A stretch of 26,847 nucleotides of DNA from a virus. This document shows, piece by piece, positions 6,562-14,333 of the stretch. The stretch spans positions 1 through 26,847 of the IMG/VR virus record IMGVR_UViG_3300028462_000032. One strand, written 5' to 3'. The notes under the pieces are model-generated. The model saw only the letters and a program-made list of their open reading frames with translations. It had not been told where the DNA came from and made no database searches. Numbering within the stretch: position 1 is the first letter of the stretch; every line of letters begins with the position of its first letter. Position numbers and translations under genes: made by a program.

Positions 6562-7821
6562 ATGGACCTCGTCTTTGCGCCGAGCCAGATAGAGACTTGG
6601 CCGATTGACCGGCTGCGGCCCTATGCCCGCAATGCCAAGATCCACGGCACCGATCAGGTGGCCAAGATCGCGGCCAGCATGGCGAAGTTCGGCTGGACCG
6701 TCCCCTGCATGGTGGCCGACGATGGTGAGCTGATCGCCGGGCATGGCCGGGTGCTGGCGGCGGCGATGCTGGGTCTGAAGGACGTGCCGGTGATCCGGCT
6801 CAGCCATTTGGACGAGGCCGAGCGCCGCGCCTACCGCATCGCGGACAATAAGCTGACCGAGTTGGGCGAGTGGGACGAGGCGATGCTGCGCGACGAGATC
6901 GCGGGGCTGCTGGCCGAAGATTTCGACCTGTCGCTGCTCGGGATCACCGACGAAGATCTGGACGCCCTGCTGCGCGATCCGGATCAGGTGGAGAGTGGCG
7001 CTGTCGAGGGCGAGGATGATATTCCCGAACCTCCGGTCACGCCGGTGTCGATTGCGGGCGATCTCTGGCAGCTCGGATCACACCGGCTGATCTGCGGCGA
7101 CAGCACGTCTGCCGATGTGGTCGGTCGATTGCTCGGCGATGTGAAGCCACTGCTGATGGTCACCGATCCGCCCTATGGCGTCGAGTATGATCCGTCTTGG
7201 CGCAACCACGCGGGCGCGGCCAAAACCAAACGTACCGGCAAGGTCCTGAACGATGACCGTGCCGATTGGCGCGAAGCGTGGGCGCTGTTCCCCGGCGATG
7301 TGGCGTATGTCTGGCATGGCGCGCTGCATGCCACGACCGTGGCCGAGAGCCTAGTGGCGGCAGGTTTTGCCGTTCGGTCGCAGATCATCTGGGCCAAGGA
7401 CCGCCTCGTCCTCAGCCGGGGCGATTACCACTGGCAGCATGAGCCCTGCTGGTATGCCGTGAAAAAGACCGGCAAGGGCAACTGGGCGGGTGACCGGAAA
7501 CAGACCACGCTCTGGCACATCTCGGGCAACGACCAGGATGCCGCCACCGTGCATGGCACGCAGAAGCCGGTCGAATGCATGCGCCGCCCGATGCTGAACA
7601 ATTCCAGCCCGGGCCAGGCGGTGTTTGAACCCTTCATGGGATCGGGCACCACCCTGATCGCGGCGGAAACCACCGGACGGGTGTGCTTCGGGATCGAATT
7701 GAACCCGGCCTATGTCGACGTGGCCATCGAGCGCTGGCAGCAATTCACCGGCGCCAACGCCGTGCTTGCCGACACCGGCGAGACCTTCGCCGACCTGAAG
7801 GCGAAGAGGCTGGCGGCATGA
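6562..7821 (+). CDS. ParB-like domain fused to a DNA methyltransferase (DPPY type, probably N6-adenine)
   Basis: The 419-residue protein begins with a ParB/sulfiredoxin-like domain (about 1-100, with GELIAGHGRVLAA and RAYRIADNKLTELG). A beta-class methyltransferase domain follows, with the catalytic motif DPPY at 202-205 and the AdoMet-binding motif FMGSGT at 358-363 near the C-terminus. DPPY usually marks adenine-N6 methylation; the target base is inferred from this. Such fusions are common in prophages, where they may protect phage DNA from host restriction or mark it for packaging or regulation. The gene ends in an ATGA overlap with a paralogue, so the two are translated together. No partner nuclease is encoded beside it, so it is treated as an orphan phage methylase and not part of the defence island. 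Confidence 0.92.
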   Translation: MDLVFAPSQIETWPIDRLRPYARNAKIHGTDQVAKIAASMAKFGWTVPCMVADDGELIAGHGRVLAAAMLGLKDVPVIRLSHLDEAERRAYRIADNKLTELGEWDEAMLRDEIAGLLAEDFDLSLLGITDEDLDALLRDPDQVESGAVEGEDDIPEPPVTPVSIAGDLWQLGSHRLICGDSTSADVVGRLLGDVKPLLMVTDPPYGVEYDPSWRNHAGAAKTKRTGKVLNDDRADWREAWALFPGDVAYVWHGALHATTVAESLVAAGFAVRSQIIWAKDRLVLSRGDYHWQHEPCWYAVKKTGKGNWAGDRKQTTLWHISGNDQDAATVHGTQKPVECMRRPMLNNSSPGQAVFEPFMGSGTTLIAAETTGRVCFGIELNPAYVDVAIERWQQFTGANAVLADTGETFADLKAKRLAA

Positions 7822-9161
7822 ATGCGCCCTTGCTGCCGGGCCGGATCGAGCATTGGCCCCTCGCCCGCCTCAAACCCTACGCCCGCAACGCCAAGACCCA
7901 TGACGCCGATCAGGTCGCCAAGATCGCCGCCAGCATGGCGGAGTTCGGCTGGACCGTGCCGGTGCTGGTGGCGGCTGATGGGGAGCTGATCGCGGGCCAT
8001 GGTCGTATACTGGCAGCCGCCCTCCTGGGGCTGACCGAGGCCCCGGTGATCGTGCTGGGCCACCTGACCGAAGCGCAGCGCCGGGCTTACCGCATCGCTG
8101 ACAATAAACTCACCGAACTGGGCGGCTGGGACGAGGCGCTGCTGTTGCAGGAATTACAGGCGCTGCTGGCCGACGATTTCGACCTCGGGCTGATCGGCAT
8201 CCCCGACGATGAACTGGATGCGCTGCTGGCGGATGCCGACGACTGCCCGGCGATTTCCGACGATGCGGCTGATGCGATCCCCGAACCACCAACCGAACCG
8301 ATAACCCGCCCGGGCGACATCTGGACGCTGGGCAAGCATCGGCTGTGCTGCGGCGATGCCACCGATCCCGCCGCCGTTGCCAGACTGATGCAGGGCGAAC
8401 AGGCCACGCTGATGTTCACCTCACCGCCCTACGCCCAGCAGCGCGATTACGGCGCGGCGAAGGAAAAGGTCGGTGATTGGGATGCGCTGATGCAGGGCGT
8501 CTTCACCGCAGCGCCGGTCACGACCGACGCCCAGCTTCTGGTCAACCTCGGCCTCGTGCACCGCGACAGCGAATGGCAGCCTTATTGGCAAGGATGGGTG
8601 GAATGGATGCGCAAATCTGGCTGGCGGCGCTTTGGCTGGTATGTGTGGGATCAGGGCCCCGGCCTGCCGGGCGACTGGAACGGACGTCTGGCCCCGTCGC
8701 ACGAGTTCATTTTCCATTTCAACCGCACCCCCCGCAAACCGCACAAGACCGTGCCGTCCAAGCATGCGGGCGAAACCCTTGGCGGCGGTGGACTGCGCGG
8801 CGCCGACGGCACCATCCACGCCAAGACCGGAACCGGCAACGCGATCCAAAGCCACCGCATCCCCGACAGCGTGTTCCGCATCATGCGCCACAAGGGCGGG
8901 CTGGGCGCAGCCGGATCGCACCCGGCAGTTTTTCCGGTGGCGCTGGTCGAGGCGGTGCTGACGGCATTCTCGGATTCGGGCAATCTGATATATGAACCGT
9001 TCTGCGGGTCTGGCACGCAGCTTGTTGCCGCAGAACGCGCTGGGCGGCGCTGTTTTGCGATGGAGCTGGACCTGGTCTATTGCGACGTGGCCGTGCGGCG
9101 ATGGGAAATGGCGACGGGAAAGACGGCGCAACGATCATCCCTTGACGAGGCAGCAGCATGA
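7818..9161 (+). CDS. Second ParB-like/DNA methyltransferase fusion (SPPY type, probably N4-cytosine)
   Basis: The 447-residue paralogue of the preceding gene has the same layout: a ParB-like N-terminus (GELIAGHGRILAA, RAYRIADNKLTELGG), the catalytic tetrapeptide SPPY at 202-205, and FCGSGT from residue 395. The N-terminal halves are alike even at DNA level, indicating a tandem duplication. The methyltransferase halves have diverged: this one is longer between the motifs and has SPPY in place of DPPY. SPPY is typical of cytosine-N4 methylases, so the pair may modify two different targets (inference). The start is the ATG at 7818 in the ATGA overlap with the upstream stop; an apparent longer frame begins inside the previous gene. 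The next small gene also follows by ATGA overlap. Confidence 0.92.
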   Translation: MNAPLLPGRIEHWPLARLKPYARNAKTHDADQVAKIAASMAEFGWTVPVLVAADGELIAGHGRILAAALLGLTEAPVIVLGHLTEAQRRAYRIADNKLTELGGWDEALLLQELQALLADDFDLGLIGIPDDELDALLADADDCPAISDDAADAIPEPPTEPITRPGDIWTLGKHRLCCGDATDPAAVARLMQGEQATLMFTSPPYAQQRDYGAAKEKVGDWDALMQGVFTAAPVTTDAQLLVNLGLVHRDSEWQPYWQGWVEWMRKSGWRRFGWYVWDQGPGLPGDWNGRLAPSHEFIFHFNRTPRKPHKTVPSKHAGETLGGGGLRGADGTIHAKTGTGNAIQSHRIPDSVFRIMRHKGGLGAAGSHPAVFPVALVEAVLTAFSDSGNLIYEPFCGSGTQLVAAERAGRRCFAMELDLVYCDVAVRRWEMATGKTAQRSSLDEAAA

Positions 9162-9382
9162 AACAGTCGCGCGCCATGTCGCTGGTCGAGTCCATCGTCA
9201 ATGTGATCGTGGGCTATTGCGTCGCCGTCGCCACTCAGGTCCTGATCTTCCCGTCCTTCGGTGTGCACGTCACGCTGGCGCAGAACCTGAAGATCAGCGC
9301 GGCCTTCACGATGATATCGATCTGCCGCTCCTTCGCATTGCGGCGCATGTTCGAGGCGATCCGGATGCGAGGTACCAAATGA
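9158..9382 (+). CDS. Small phage membrane protein (DUF7220-like)
   Basis: The 74-residue product has two hydrophobic stretches (VNVIVGYCVAVATQVLIF and ISAAFTMISICRS) followed by a basic end (LRRMFEAIRMRGTK), suggesting two membrane segments with a positive cytoplasmic tail. I recall similar small proteins in Rhodobacterales prophages under DUF7220; the function is unknown. It overlaps the methyltransferase stop by ATGA, so it belongs to the same operon, and it is the last rightward gene before the leftward cluster. A gap of about 50 bases separates it from the convergent DUF3489 gene. Confidence 0.75.
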   Translation: MKQSRAMSLVESIVNVIVGYCVAVATQVLIFPSFGVHVTLAQNLKISAAFTMISICRSFALRRMFEAIRMRGTK

Positions 9383-9434
9383 GAAACGCCGCCCTATGTA
9401 GAAGGTGTTCATCTTGGCATCGGCAAATGGCGGT

Positions 9435-9974
9435 TCACACTGCGGGGAGCCGATAAACCCTTCCGCGTGTGGCATCCTTTTCAGAGGCCACAACCAGCCC
9501 CAACTTCTTGCCCAACGCCCCGGACATGGCCCCCCTCGCAGTGTGTGCCAACCACCCCGTTGCGGCGACGATCTCGTCCATCGTGGTGCCCTCAGGCGCG
9601 CGAAGCAGTTCAATCAGCATCGCCTGCTTCGTGCCAGCGCGCAACATTGGCACTTTGGGCGCTGGCGCTTCGGCGGCGTCTTCATGGATCTCGACCTCTG
9701 TCTTGGCCACCACGGGCTCGATCCCGATGGCCAGCAGGCCCGCGTCGGTGACCACCAGCGTTGTGCCATGGCCATCACCGGTCTCGCGCCAGAGCGGTTC
9801 GCCGCGCCGCAAGTTGGCGTCAACCTCCTGCAGCCAGCCGCGCTCAATCATCTTGGTCACGGCCATCTTCGCCGCCGCACCTGCCAGCCCTTTCGGAAGC
9901 GGCAGGGCAATGTTGTCCGGGCGCTGGGATCCGGCGGTCAGGATGGTGGTCTGCGTTTCGGTAAGTTTCGTCAT
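9435..9974 (-). CDS. DUF3489-domain protein
   Basis: The 179-residue protein has an N-terminal segment (MTKLTETQTTIL, LPLPKGLAGAAAKMA) of a small winged-helix-like kind. Its C-terminal DUF3489 region, about residues 110-179, has TKQAMLIELLRAPEGTTMDE and ATGWLAHTARGAMSGALGKK. This family is common in alphaproteobacterial phages and gene-transfer regions. The helix-turn-helix-like pattern suggests DNA binding, but no regulatory role has been shown that I know of. It is the last gene of the leftward cluster and has a gap of nine bases from the preceding small gene, so it is probably co-transcribed with it. Confidence 0.85.
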   Translation of the reverse strand: MTKLTETQTTILTAGSQRPDNIALPLPKGLAGAAAKMAVTKMIERGWLQEVDANLRRGEPLWRETGDGHGTTLVVTDAGLLAIGIEPVVAKTEVEIHEDAAEAPAPKVPMLRAGTKQAMLIELLRAPEGTTMDEIVAATGWLAHTARGAMSGALGKKLGLVVASEKDATRGRVYRLPAV

Positions 9975-9983
9975 GGCTTTCCC

Positions 9984-10208
9984 CTATTGGTCGTGGGTGG
10001 CAAGGAAGGTGGCGATGCGCAACAGCAGATCGTTGTGGCCGTTGGCATCCGCGCCAAGGATCACGTCGCCATCATCGTCCCGCTCCAGACCGACGATCTC
10101 ACGCAGCAGGGCGATGGCGTCGTCGCATGCGGCCAGGCGTTCGGCCTCCCAAGCTGCGGTGATCGCGTCCTGTTCGATCTGATGGCGCTGGGCGGGATCA
10201 AGCGGCAT
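9984..10208 (-). CDS. Small hypothetical phage protein
   Basis: I do not recognise this 74-residue acidic protein (MPLDPAQRHQIEQDAITAAW..., ending IATFLATHDQ). It is predicted to be mostly helical. The ATG at 10208 was chosen because it overlaps the end of the upstream gene by 11 bases, a normal coupling arrangement. A longer frame starting at 10322 would run deep into that gene and has a Pro/Arg-rich, non-protein-like N-terminus. Function unknown; the context is a cluster of accessory phage genes. Confidence 0.7.
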   Translation of the reverse strand: MPLDPAQRHQIEQDAITAAWEAERLAACDDAIALLREIVGLERDDDGDVILGADANGHNDLLLRIATFLATHDQ

Positions 10209-10434
10209 GATTGGCCTCCCACTTGGCGAAGTCGTCGGCCATGCCAATGCTGTCGGCGATCTTGCGCAGGATGCCGGGCGACAGGCCCTCCAGATCGGCA
10301 GCGAGTTTGGCTTCGGCCACAAAGGTTTCGCGCGGGAGGTGGTTCAGGGTGCAGTAGTGCAGGCGCATCGAGGCTTCGACCCCGGCGGGGTTCAGGTCGG
10401 GCGCCAGTTCGTGTAGCAGCGTCTGGTAGGACAT
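10198..10434 (-). CDS. Small hypothetical phage protein
   Basis: The 78-residue product (MSYQTLLHELAPDLNPAGVE..., ending FAKWEANHAA) appears helical and soluble, and I assign no family. It starts soon after a leftward terminator-like hairpin (10488-10513), and TGGAGTC lies about ten bases before the ATG. It shares 11 bases with the next gene. It may therefore begin a sub-operon of three genes (this one, 9984-10208 and DUF3489). Confidence 0.7.
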   Translation of the reverse strand: MSYQTLLHELAPDLNPAGVEASMRLHYCTLNHLPRETFVAEAKLAADLEGLSPGILRKIADSIGMADDFAKWEANHAA

Positions 10435-10475
10435 TGGTGACTCCAGTGATCGGGAGGCGCGACATGCGGCCCTTT

Positions 10476-10513
10476 TACGAAAACACGCCCCGCCACCGCG
10501 GGGCTTGGCGGGG
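10476..10513 (-). terminator. Terminator-like hairpin in the leftward cluster
   Basis: Read on the minus strand, CCCCGCCA (10513-10506) pairs with TGGCGGGG (10495-10488) around a ten-base GC-rich loop and is followed by CGTGTTTTCGT. It lies between the 75-residue gene and the 78-residue gene. The T-run is short, so termination may be partial. Confidence 0.5.
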
Positions 10514-10522
10514 TGGCGGCGT

Positions 10523-10750
10523 TCACTTGGCGTGTTCGCCCTCCTTGAAAGCGCTATCAGTGATCTGGCGCAGCAGGCTGGCGTAGTGGTTCAGGGTGCC
10601 GACGTCGCCCCAGTTGATCTCATCTGGGTGGGTCTCGAAATGGTCGTCGCTCAGGGCCTTCAGGCGATCCAACATCGCGTCGATCTGGAACTTGGTGGTC
10701 ATGAATGCGTCGAGGGCCTTGGTATTGTCGGTCGCGCGGCGGGTGGTCAT
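10523..10750 (-). CDS. Small hypothetical phage protein with a duplicated leader
   Basis: The product is 75 residues from the ATG at 10750 (MTTRRATDNTKALDAFMTTK...). GGAGACC precedes that ATG at good distance. An upstream in-frame Met at 10780 would add MMQLTPGDHA, but those codons coincide with the ribosome-binding part of a leader repeated before another gene, so I take them as untranslated. The protein is helical and acidic (DDHFETHPDEINWGDVGTLN), and no family is recognised. It ends just before the hairpin at 10488-10513. Confidence 0.7.
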   Translation of the reverse strand: MTTRRATDNTKALDAFMTTKFQIDAMLDRLKALSDDHFETHPDEINWGDVGTLNHYASLLRQITDSAFKEGEHAK

Positions 10751-10852
10751 GGCGTGGTCTCCGGGGGTGAGTTGCATCATTTTCGTGTAATCACCATCGC
10801 TCTAGCGGGGCGCGTAGTGTAGGCAAATACAAGCAATATCAGTGCTTTCTGA
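10746..10852 (-). promoter_or_regulatory. Leader copy 1: duplicated 5' region with an operator-like dyad
   Basis: This 107-base stretch is clearly related to 11444-11550. Both contain the start codon, GGAGACCA/GGAGACCAA ribosome binding site, TGCAACTCACC on the coding strand, and at the far end the plus-strand word GCAATATCAGTGC (10833-10845). The other copy has GCAATATCATTGC, a perfect dyad. TTGCTT on the minus strand might be a -35 element, but no firm -10 box was found. Confidence 0.55.
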
Positions 10853-11220
10853 TTAAACTCCCGTCGCTGCTCGGCCCGCATCGGCTTGTGGCACCACGTG
10901 CACCCACTGGCAGCCAATCCACATGTAGAGATGGGCAAACTCTCGCGTCGGGCGCGGCAGGATGCGCGGGGCACGGGGCGGGGCGAAGCAATCCAGCACC
11001 TCGGGCATGACCTGCCGAATTTCCCGGGCAACGAGGATATCCTCGGGCTTCCAGCGCGCCAGAGCGGGCAGCATGTGGGCCGGGTAGCCGTCGAAATGGA
11101 CGTAGACATGGGCCCATTCGTCGGGGGTGATCTGGATGGCGATCGCGCGCGGGTGCTCATCTGCGTACCTCAGATCTGCTGCATGCCGGGCAGCGTGGCA
11201 ACATCGTTGCGGATGGTCAT
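10853..11220 (-). CDS. Small phage protein, probably frameshifted near 11170
   Basis: The ATG at 11220 is preceded by AAAGGATC at good distance and encodes MTIRNDVATLPGMQQI before a TGA at 11172-11170. The next frame then continues without a break as RYADEHPRAIAIQITPDEWAHVY... to a TAA at 10853 and looks like the genuine body (Trp/His-rich, ending DAGRAATGV). One missing base near 11172 would join both parts as QQI-x-RYADEH. Without a shift, the second frame can start only at a TTG at 11236, overlapping the upstream stop and lacking a ribosome site. I see no slippery heptamer, so a one-base deletion or sequencing error is more likely than programmed frameshifting. The function is unknown. Confidence 0.6.
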
Positions 11221-11232
11221 GGCTTGATCCTT

Positions 11233-11448
11233 TCAACGGGCGGCAGTGGCGGCGGCCAGCATGGCCTTGGCACCGGCGATGCGTCCGGCCTCGTAGGCGT
11301 CCTCGAGGGCGGCACGTATCGCCCAGATGGCGACATCGTGAAAATTGAGGCTATCGCTGCTCCGGGTTTCCAGCGTTTCAAGGAAGAAATGCTTGGCGGC
11401 GATCTCCAGCAGCAGGGCTTCGCTGGGTCCTGCAGTCTTGGCGGTCAT
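11233..11448 (-). CDS. Small hypothetical phage protein, first gene of the leftward cluster
   Basis: The 71-residue product from the ATG at 11448 (MTAKTAGPSEALLLEIAAKH...) ends in an Ala-rich helix (AGRIAGAKAMLAAATAAR). GGAGACCAA lies just upstream. An in-frame Met at 11475 (MQLTLGDQA) falls in the duplicated leader and is judged untranslated. It is divergent from the small terminase gene; the 117-base gap holds leader copy 2. No family is recognised. Confidence 0.7.
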   Translation of the reverse strand: MTAKTAGPSEALLLEIAAKHFFLETLETRSSDSLNFHDVAIWAIRAALEDAYEAGRIAGAKAMLAAATAAR

Positions 11449-11550
11449 GGCTTGGTCTCCGAGGGTGAGTTGCATCGTTCTGGTACAATCAGAGTCGCTC
11501 TTTCCCGGAGTGTAATCAACTGAATAACATGCAATATCATTGCTTTAGGA
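11444..11550 (-). promoter_or_regulatory. Leader copy 2 and divergent control region with operator-like dyad
   Basis: This is the second copy of the 107-base leader, lying between the leftward cluster and the rightward late operon. It holds the perfect dyad GCAAT-ATC-ATTGC (11531-11543). On the minus strand, TTGCAT followed 17 bases later by ACACTC-like sequence may be a weak promoter for the cluster. Its right end runs into AGGAAAGG, the probable ribosome site of the small terminase gene, so a factor bound here could affect both directions (inference). Confidence 0.55.
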
Positions 11551-11565
11551 AAGGCGGTCGGCACC

Positions 11566-12105
11566 ATGGACGGTATGAGCGAGCGGGAATATTCCGGCCA
11601 TTCCGGCCTGTCGCGCGGGGCGATCCAGAAGGCCCGCAAGGCCGGGCGGCTGGTGGTTTACGGTGATGGGTCGATCAATGCGGCAGCATCGGACGCCCGT
11701 CGGTCGGAGATGACCGATCCGGATCAGCAGAGGCGCAGCACGGGTGGCGGCGACAGTGGCTTCTCCGGCCCGGCCGACAGTTCATCCTATCTGAAGGCGC
11801 GCACCGCGCTGACAGTTTACCAAGCGCAGGAACGCCAGCTGGCAATTCAAAAGAAGAAGGGCACGCTGGTTGATCGGGCGCGGGCTGAAGCGTTGGTATT
11901 CCGCCTGGCGCGGCAAGAACGCGATGTCTGGGTGACATGGCCCGCGCGGGTGGCGGCGCTGATGGCCGCGCAAATTGCAGCGGAGGTGGAAAAGCAATCC
12001 GGAAAACCGGTGATGATCGAGGCCGCGATCCTGCAGAGGGTGCTGGAAACCCATGTCAGAGAGCAACTCGCAGCCCTCGCCGATCTCCGGGTCTCGCTTG
12101 CATGA
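11566..12105 (+). CDS. terS: Small terminase subunit (Nu1-like)
   Basis: The 179-residue protein begins with a helix-turn-helix-type DNA-binding segment (SGLSRGAIQKARKAGRLVVY, about residues 13-32). A linker and a long charged helix with YQAQERQLAIQKKKGTLVDR follow. This layout matches lambda Nu1-like small terminases, which recognise the packaging site and recruit the large subunit. The start may be the ATG at 11566 or the one at 11575; AGGAAAGG lies 11 bases before the former. It heads the rightward late operon, and its 3' end overlaps the large terminase frame by 53 bases, the usual sign of coupled subunits. Confidence 0.9.
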   Translation: MDGMSEREYSGHSGLSRGAIQKARKAGRLVVYGDGSINAAASDARRSEMTDPDQQRRSTGGGDSGFSGPADSSSYLKARTALTVYQAQERQLAIQKKKGTLVDRARAEALVFRLARQERDVWVTWPARVAALMAAQIAAEVEKQSGKPVMIEAAILQRVLETHVREQLAALADLRVSLA

Positions 12106-14113
12106 GAGTGAAGAGCAGCTTGGCACAAACGGAGACCAGGATGACCTGACCGCCGACCTCGACCTCGGGTTTGACGGGGCCGAGGACATCTTGCGCACCT
12201 GGCGCCGGGGCATGCGCCCGGACCCGGATCTGACGGTGTCGGAATGGGCGGACCAGCACCGTTTTCTGTCATCGCGGGCGTCTGCCGAACCCGGGCGCTA
12301 TCGCACGGCGCGGACGCCCTACCTGCGCGAAATCATGGACGCTTTGTCGCCCCGCCATCCGGCGCAGCGGATCTCGTTCATGAAAGCGGCGCAGGTCGGG
12401 GCGACCGAGGCGGGCAACAACTGGATTGGTTTTGTGATCCACCATGCGCCGGGGCCGATGCTGGCGGTACTGCCGACGGTGGAAATGGCCAAGCGCACCT
12501 CGCGGGGGCGGCTCGATCCGCTGATCGAGGACAGCCCGGCGCTACGAGAACGGGTCAAACCGGCGCGGTCGCGCGACGCTGGTAACTCGATGCTGTCGAA
12601 GGAATTCCCCGGCGGTATCTTGGTGCTGACCGGCGCTAACAGCGCCACTGGCCTGCGCTCGATGCCTGCGCGCTACATCTTCCTCGACGAGGTTGACGCC
12701 TATCCGGCGTCCGCCGACGAGGAAGGCGATCCGGTCACCTTGGCCGAAGCGCGGACCACGACCTTCTCGCACCGCCGCAAGGTGTTCATGGTCTCGACCC
12801 CGACAATCCGGGGCCTGAGCCGGATCGAGCGCGAGTTCGAGGCGTCAGACCAGCGCCGGTATTTCGTGCCTTGCCCGCACTGCGGAGCGATGCAGTGGTT
12901 GCAGTTTGAACGCCTGCGCTGGGCGAAGTGCCAACCCGAAACGGCGGCCTACGCCTGCGAGGGGTGTGAAAAGCCCATCGCCGAGCATCACAAGACGCAG
13001 ATGCTGGAGCGGGGCGAATGGCGGCCGACGGCGGTGTCGGTCGATCCGCATTCCATCGGCTTTCACATCTCGGCGCTCTACTCGCCGCTGGGCTGGAAAA
13101 GCTGGGTGCAAATCGCGCGGGACTGGTTGGCGGCTCAGGGCTCCGACGAGATGCTGCGCGCCGCACGCAATACCCTGCTCGGCGAGACATGGGTCGAGTC
13201 TGGCGATGCGCCGGAATGGCAGCGTCTGGCCGACCGCCGCGAGGTTTTCGCCGCCACCGTGCCGCATCTCGGGTTGTTCCTGACCGCCGGGGCGGATGTG
13301 CAGAAGGACCGGATCGAAGTCGACATCTGGGCCTGGGGCCGGGGATTGGAAAGCTGGCTCGTCGAACACATCGTCATTCCGGGTGGGCCAGAAGATACCG
13401 CTGCATGGGATAAGCTGACAGCCCTTCTCGGGCGGTCATGGGCGCATGAAAGCGGCGCGGTGATGCAGCTGTCCAAGCTGGCCATCGACACCGGCTACGA
13501 GGCCCCGGCAGTTTACGCCTGGTCGCGGGCCGCCGGTTACGCGCAGGTCACCCCGATCAAAGGCGTGGAAAGCTTCAACCGTTCCACCCCGGTGTCGGGA
13601 CCGACTTTTGTCGATGCCACGATCGGCGGCAAGCGCCTGCGGCGCGGGGCGCGGCTCTGGACCATCGCGGTGTCGACCTTCAAGGCCGAGACGTATCGGT
13701 TCCTGCGGCTGGAACGCCCCTCGGACGAGGATCGCGCTGTTGGTGTCTGCGATCCCGCGGGCACCATGCACCTGCCCAGTTGGGCCGACACCGAATGGCT
13801 GAAGCAGTTGGTGGCGGAACAGATGGTGACGGTGCGCAACAAGCGCGGCTTCGGCCACCAGGAATGGCAGAAAATGCGCGAGCGAAACGAGGCGCTGGAC
13901 TGCCGGGTCTATGCCCGTGCTGCAGCATGGATCCTCGGCGCCGACCGCTGGGACGAGGCGACGTGGCGTTCGCTGGAAGTCCAGGCGGGCGTGGAAACCA
14001 AAGAACAAGTTGTGGCCGTGGTGGTGGAGCAAACCGCCCCAACCGCCGGAACCGTGCTGACACCGCGCCGCCGCCGTTCCGGCGCGGTGACCCCGACCTA
14101 TTTGAGGAAATGA
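12053..14113 (+). CDS. terL: Large terminase subunit (GpA family)
   Basis: The 686-residue ATPase-nuclease packages phage DNA into proheads. Visible signatures are a Walker A-like KAAQVGATEAGNN (from K111), Walker B YIFLDEVDAYP (D212-E213), a motor coupling region VSTPTIRGLSRIE, and a zinc-binding pair C274-x2-C277 and C302-x2-C305. The C-terminal nuclease region includes AGADVQKDRIEVDIWAWGRG. Length and order match lambda GpA-type enzymes, which cut at cos sites; a cos site is therefore expected nearby but was not identified. The start at 12053 lies inside the small-subunit gene. The C-terminal tail is Ala/Val/Thr-rich and then Arg-rich (TPRRRRSGA), and may contact the portal. Confidence 0.96.
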   Translation: MSESNSQPSPISGSRLHESEEQLGTNGDQDDLTADLDLGFDGAEDILRTWRRGMRPDPDLTVSEWADQHRFLSSRASAEPGRYRTARTPYLREIMDALSPRHPAQRISFMKAAQVGATEAGNNWIGFVIHHAPGPMLAVLPTVEMAKRTSRGRLDPLIEDSPALRERVKPARSRDAGNSMLSKEFPGGILVLTGANSATGLRSMPARYIFLDEVDAYPASADEEGDPVTLAEARTTTFSHRRKVFMVSTPTIRGLSRIEREFEASDQRRYFVPCPHCGAMQWLQFERLRWAKCQPETAAYACEGCEKPIAEHHKTQMLERGEWRPTAVSVDPHSIGFHISALYSPLGWKSWVQIARDWLAAQGSDEMLRAARNTLLGETWVESGDAPEWQRLADRREVFAATVPHLGLFLTAGADVQKDRIEVDIWAWGRGLESWLVEHIVIPGGPEDTAAWDKLTALLGRSWAHESGAVMQLSKLAIDTGYEAPAVYAWSRAAGYAQVTPIKGVESFNRSTPVSGPTFVDATIGGKRLRRGARLWTIAVSTFKAETYRFLRLERPSDEDRAVGVCDPAGTMHLPSWADTEWLKQLVAEQMVTVRNKRGFGHQEWQKMRERNEALDCRVYARAAAWILGADRWDEATWRSLEVQAGVETKEQVVAVVVEQTAPTAGTVLTPRRRRSGAVTPTYLRK

Positions 14114-14115
14114 CG

Positions 14116-14331
14116 ATGACTCTGGCTGAGATGCAGGCGCTGCTCGCGGCCCTTCTGGGCATGCGCTTCGGCGGGGTGCGGTCGATCACCTATGACGGGC
14201 GGCAGATCACCTACGGCTCGGACGCGGAACTTGCCGCCGCGATCTTCGATCTGGAACGGAGGATCGCAGCCGCCGACACCACCGTCACGCGGTCGCGGGT
14301 GTCCCGGCCCTTTGCCAGCAAGGATCTGTGA
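14116..14331 (+). CDS. gpW-like head-tail joining protein
   Basis: The 71-residue protein (MTLAEMQALLAALLGMRFGG..., ending SRPFASKDL) has the length and helix-beta-helix pattern of lambda gpW (68 residues), which sits under the portal and stabilises the filled head. GAGGAAATGACG places a good ribosome site before the ATG at 14116. An in-frame ATG at 14110 overlaps the terminase stop as ATGA and is the alternative start, adding two residues. It lies between the terminase and portal genes, as in lambda. Confidence 0.85.
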   Translation: MTLAEMQALLAALLGMRFGGVRSITYDGRQITYGSDAELAAAIFDLERRIAAADTTVTRSRVSRPFASKDL

Positions 14332-14333
14332 TC

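Noticed and set aside
6562-9161. The two methyltransferases as the modification arm of the defence island
   Set aside because: They are GC-rich, separated by a terminator and a 700-bp spacer, fused to ParB-like domains and followed by phage genes, so they belong to the prophage.
9405-10586. A 393-codon plus-strand frame opposite the leftward cluster
   Set aside because: It is antisense to five protein-like minus-strand genes with coupled starts; its composition is that of a GC-rich shadow frame.
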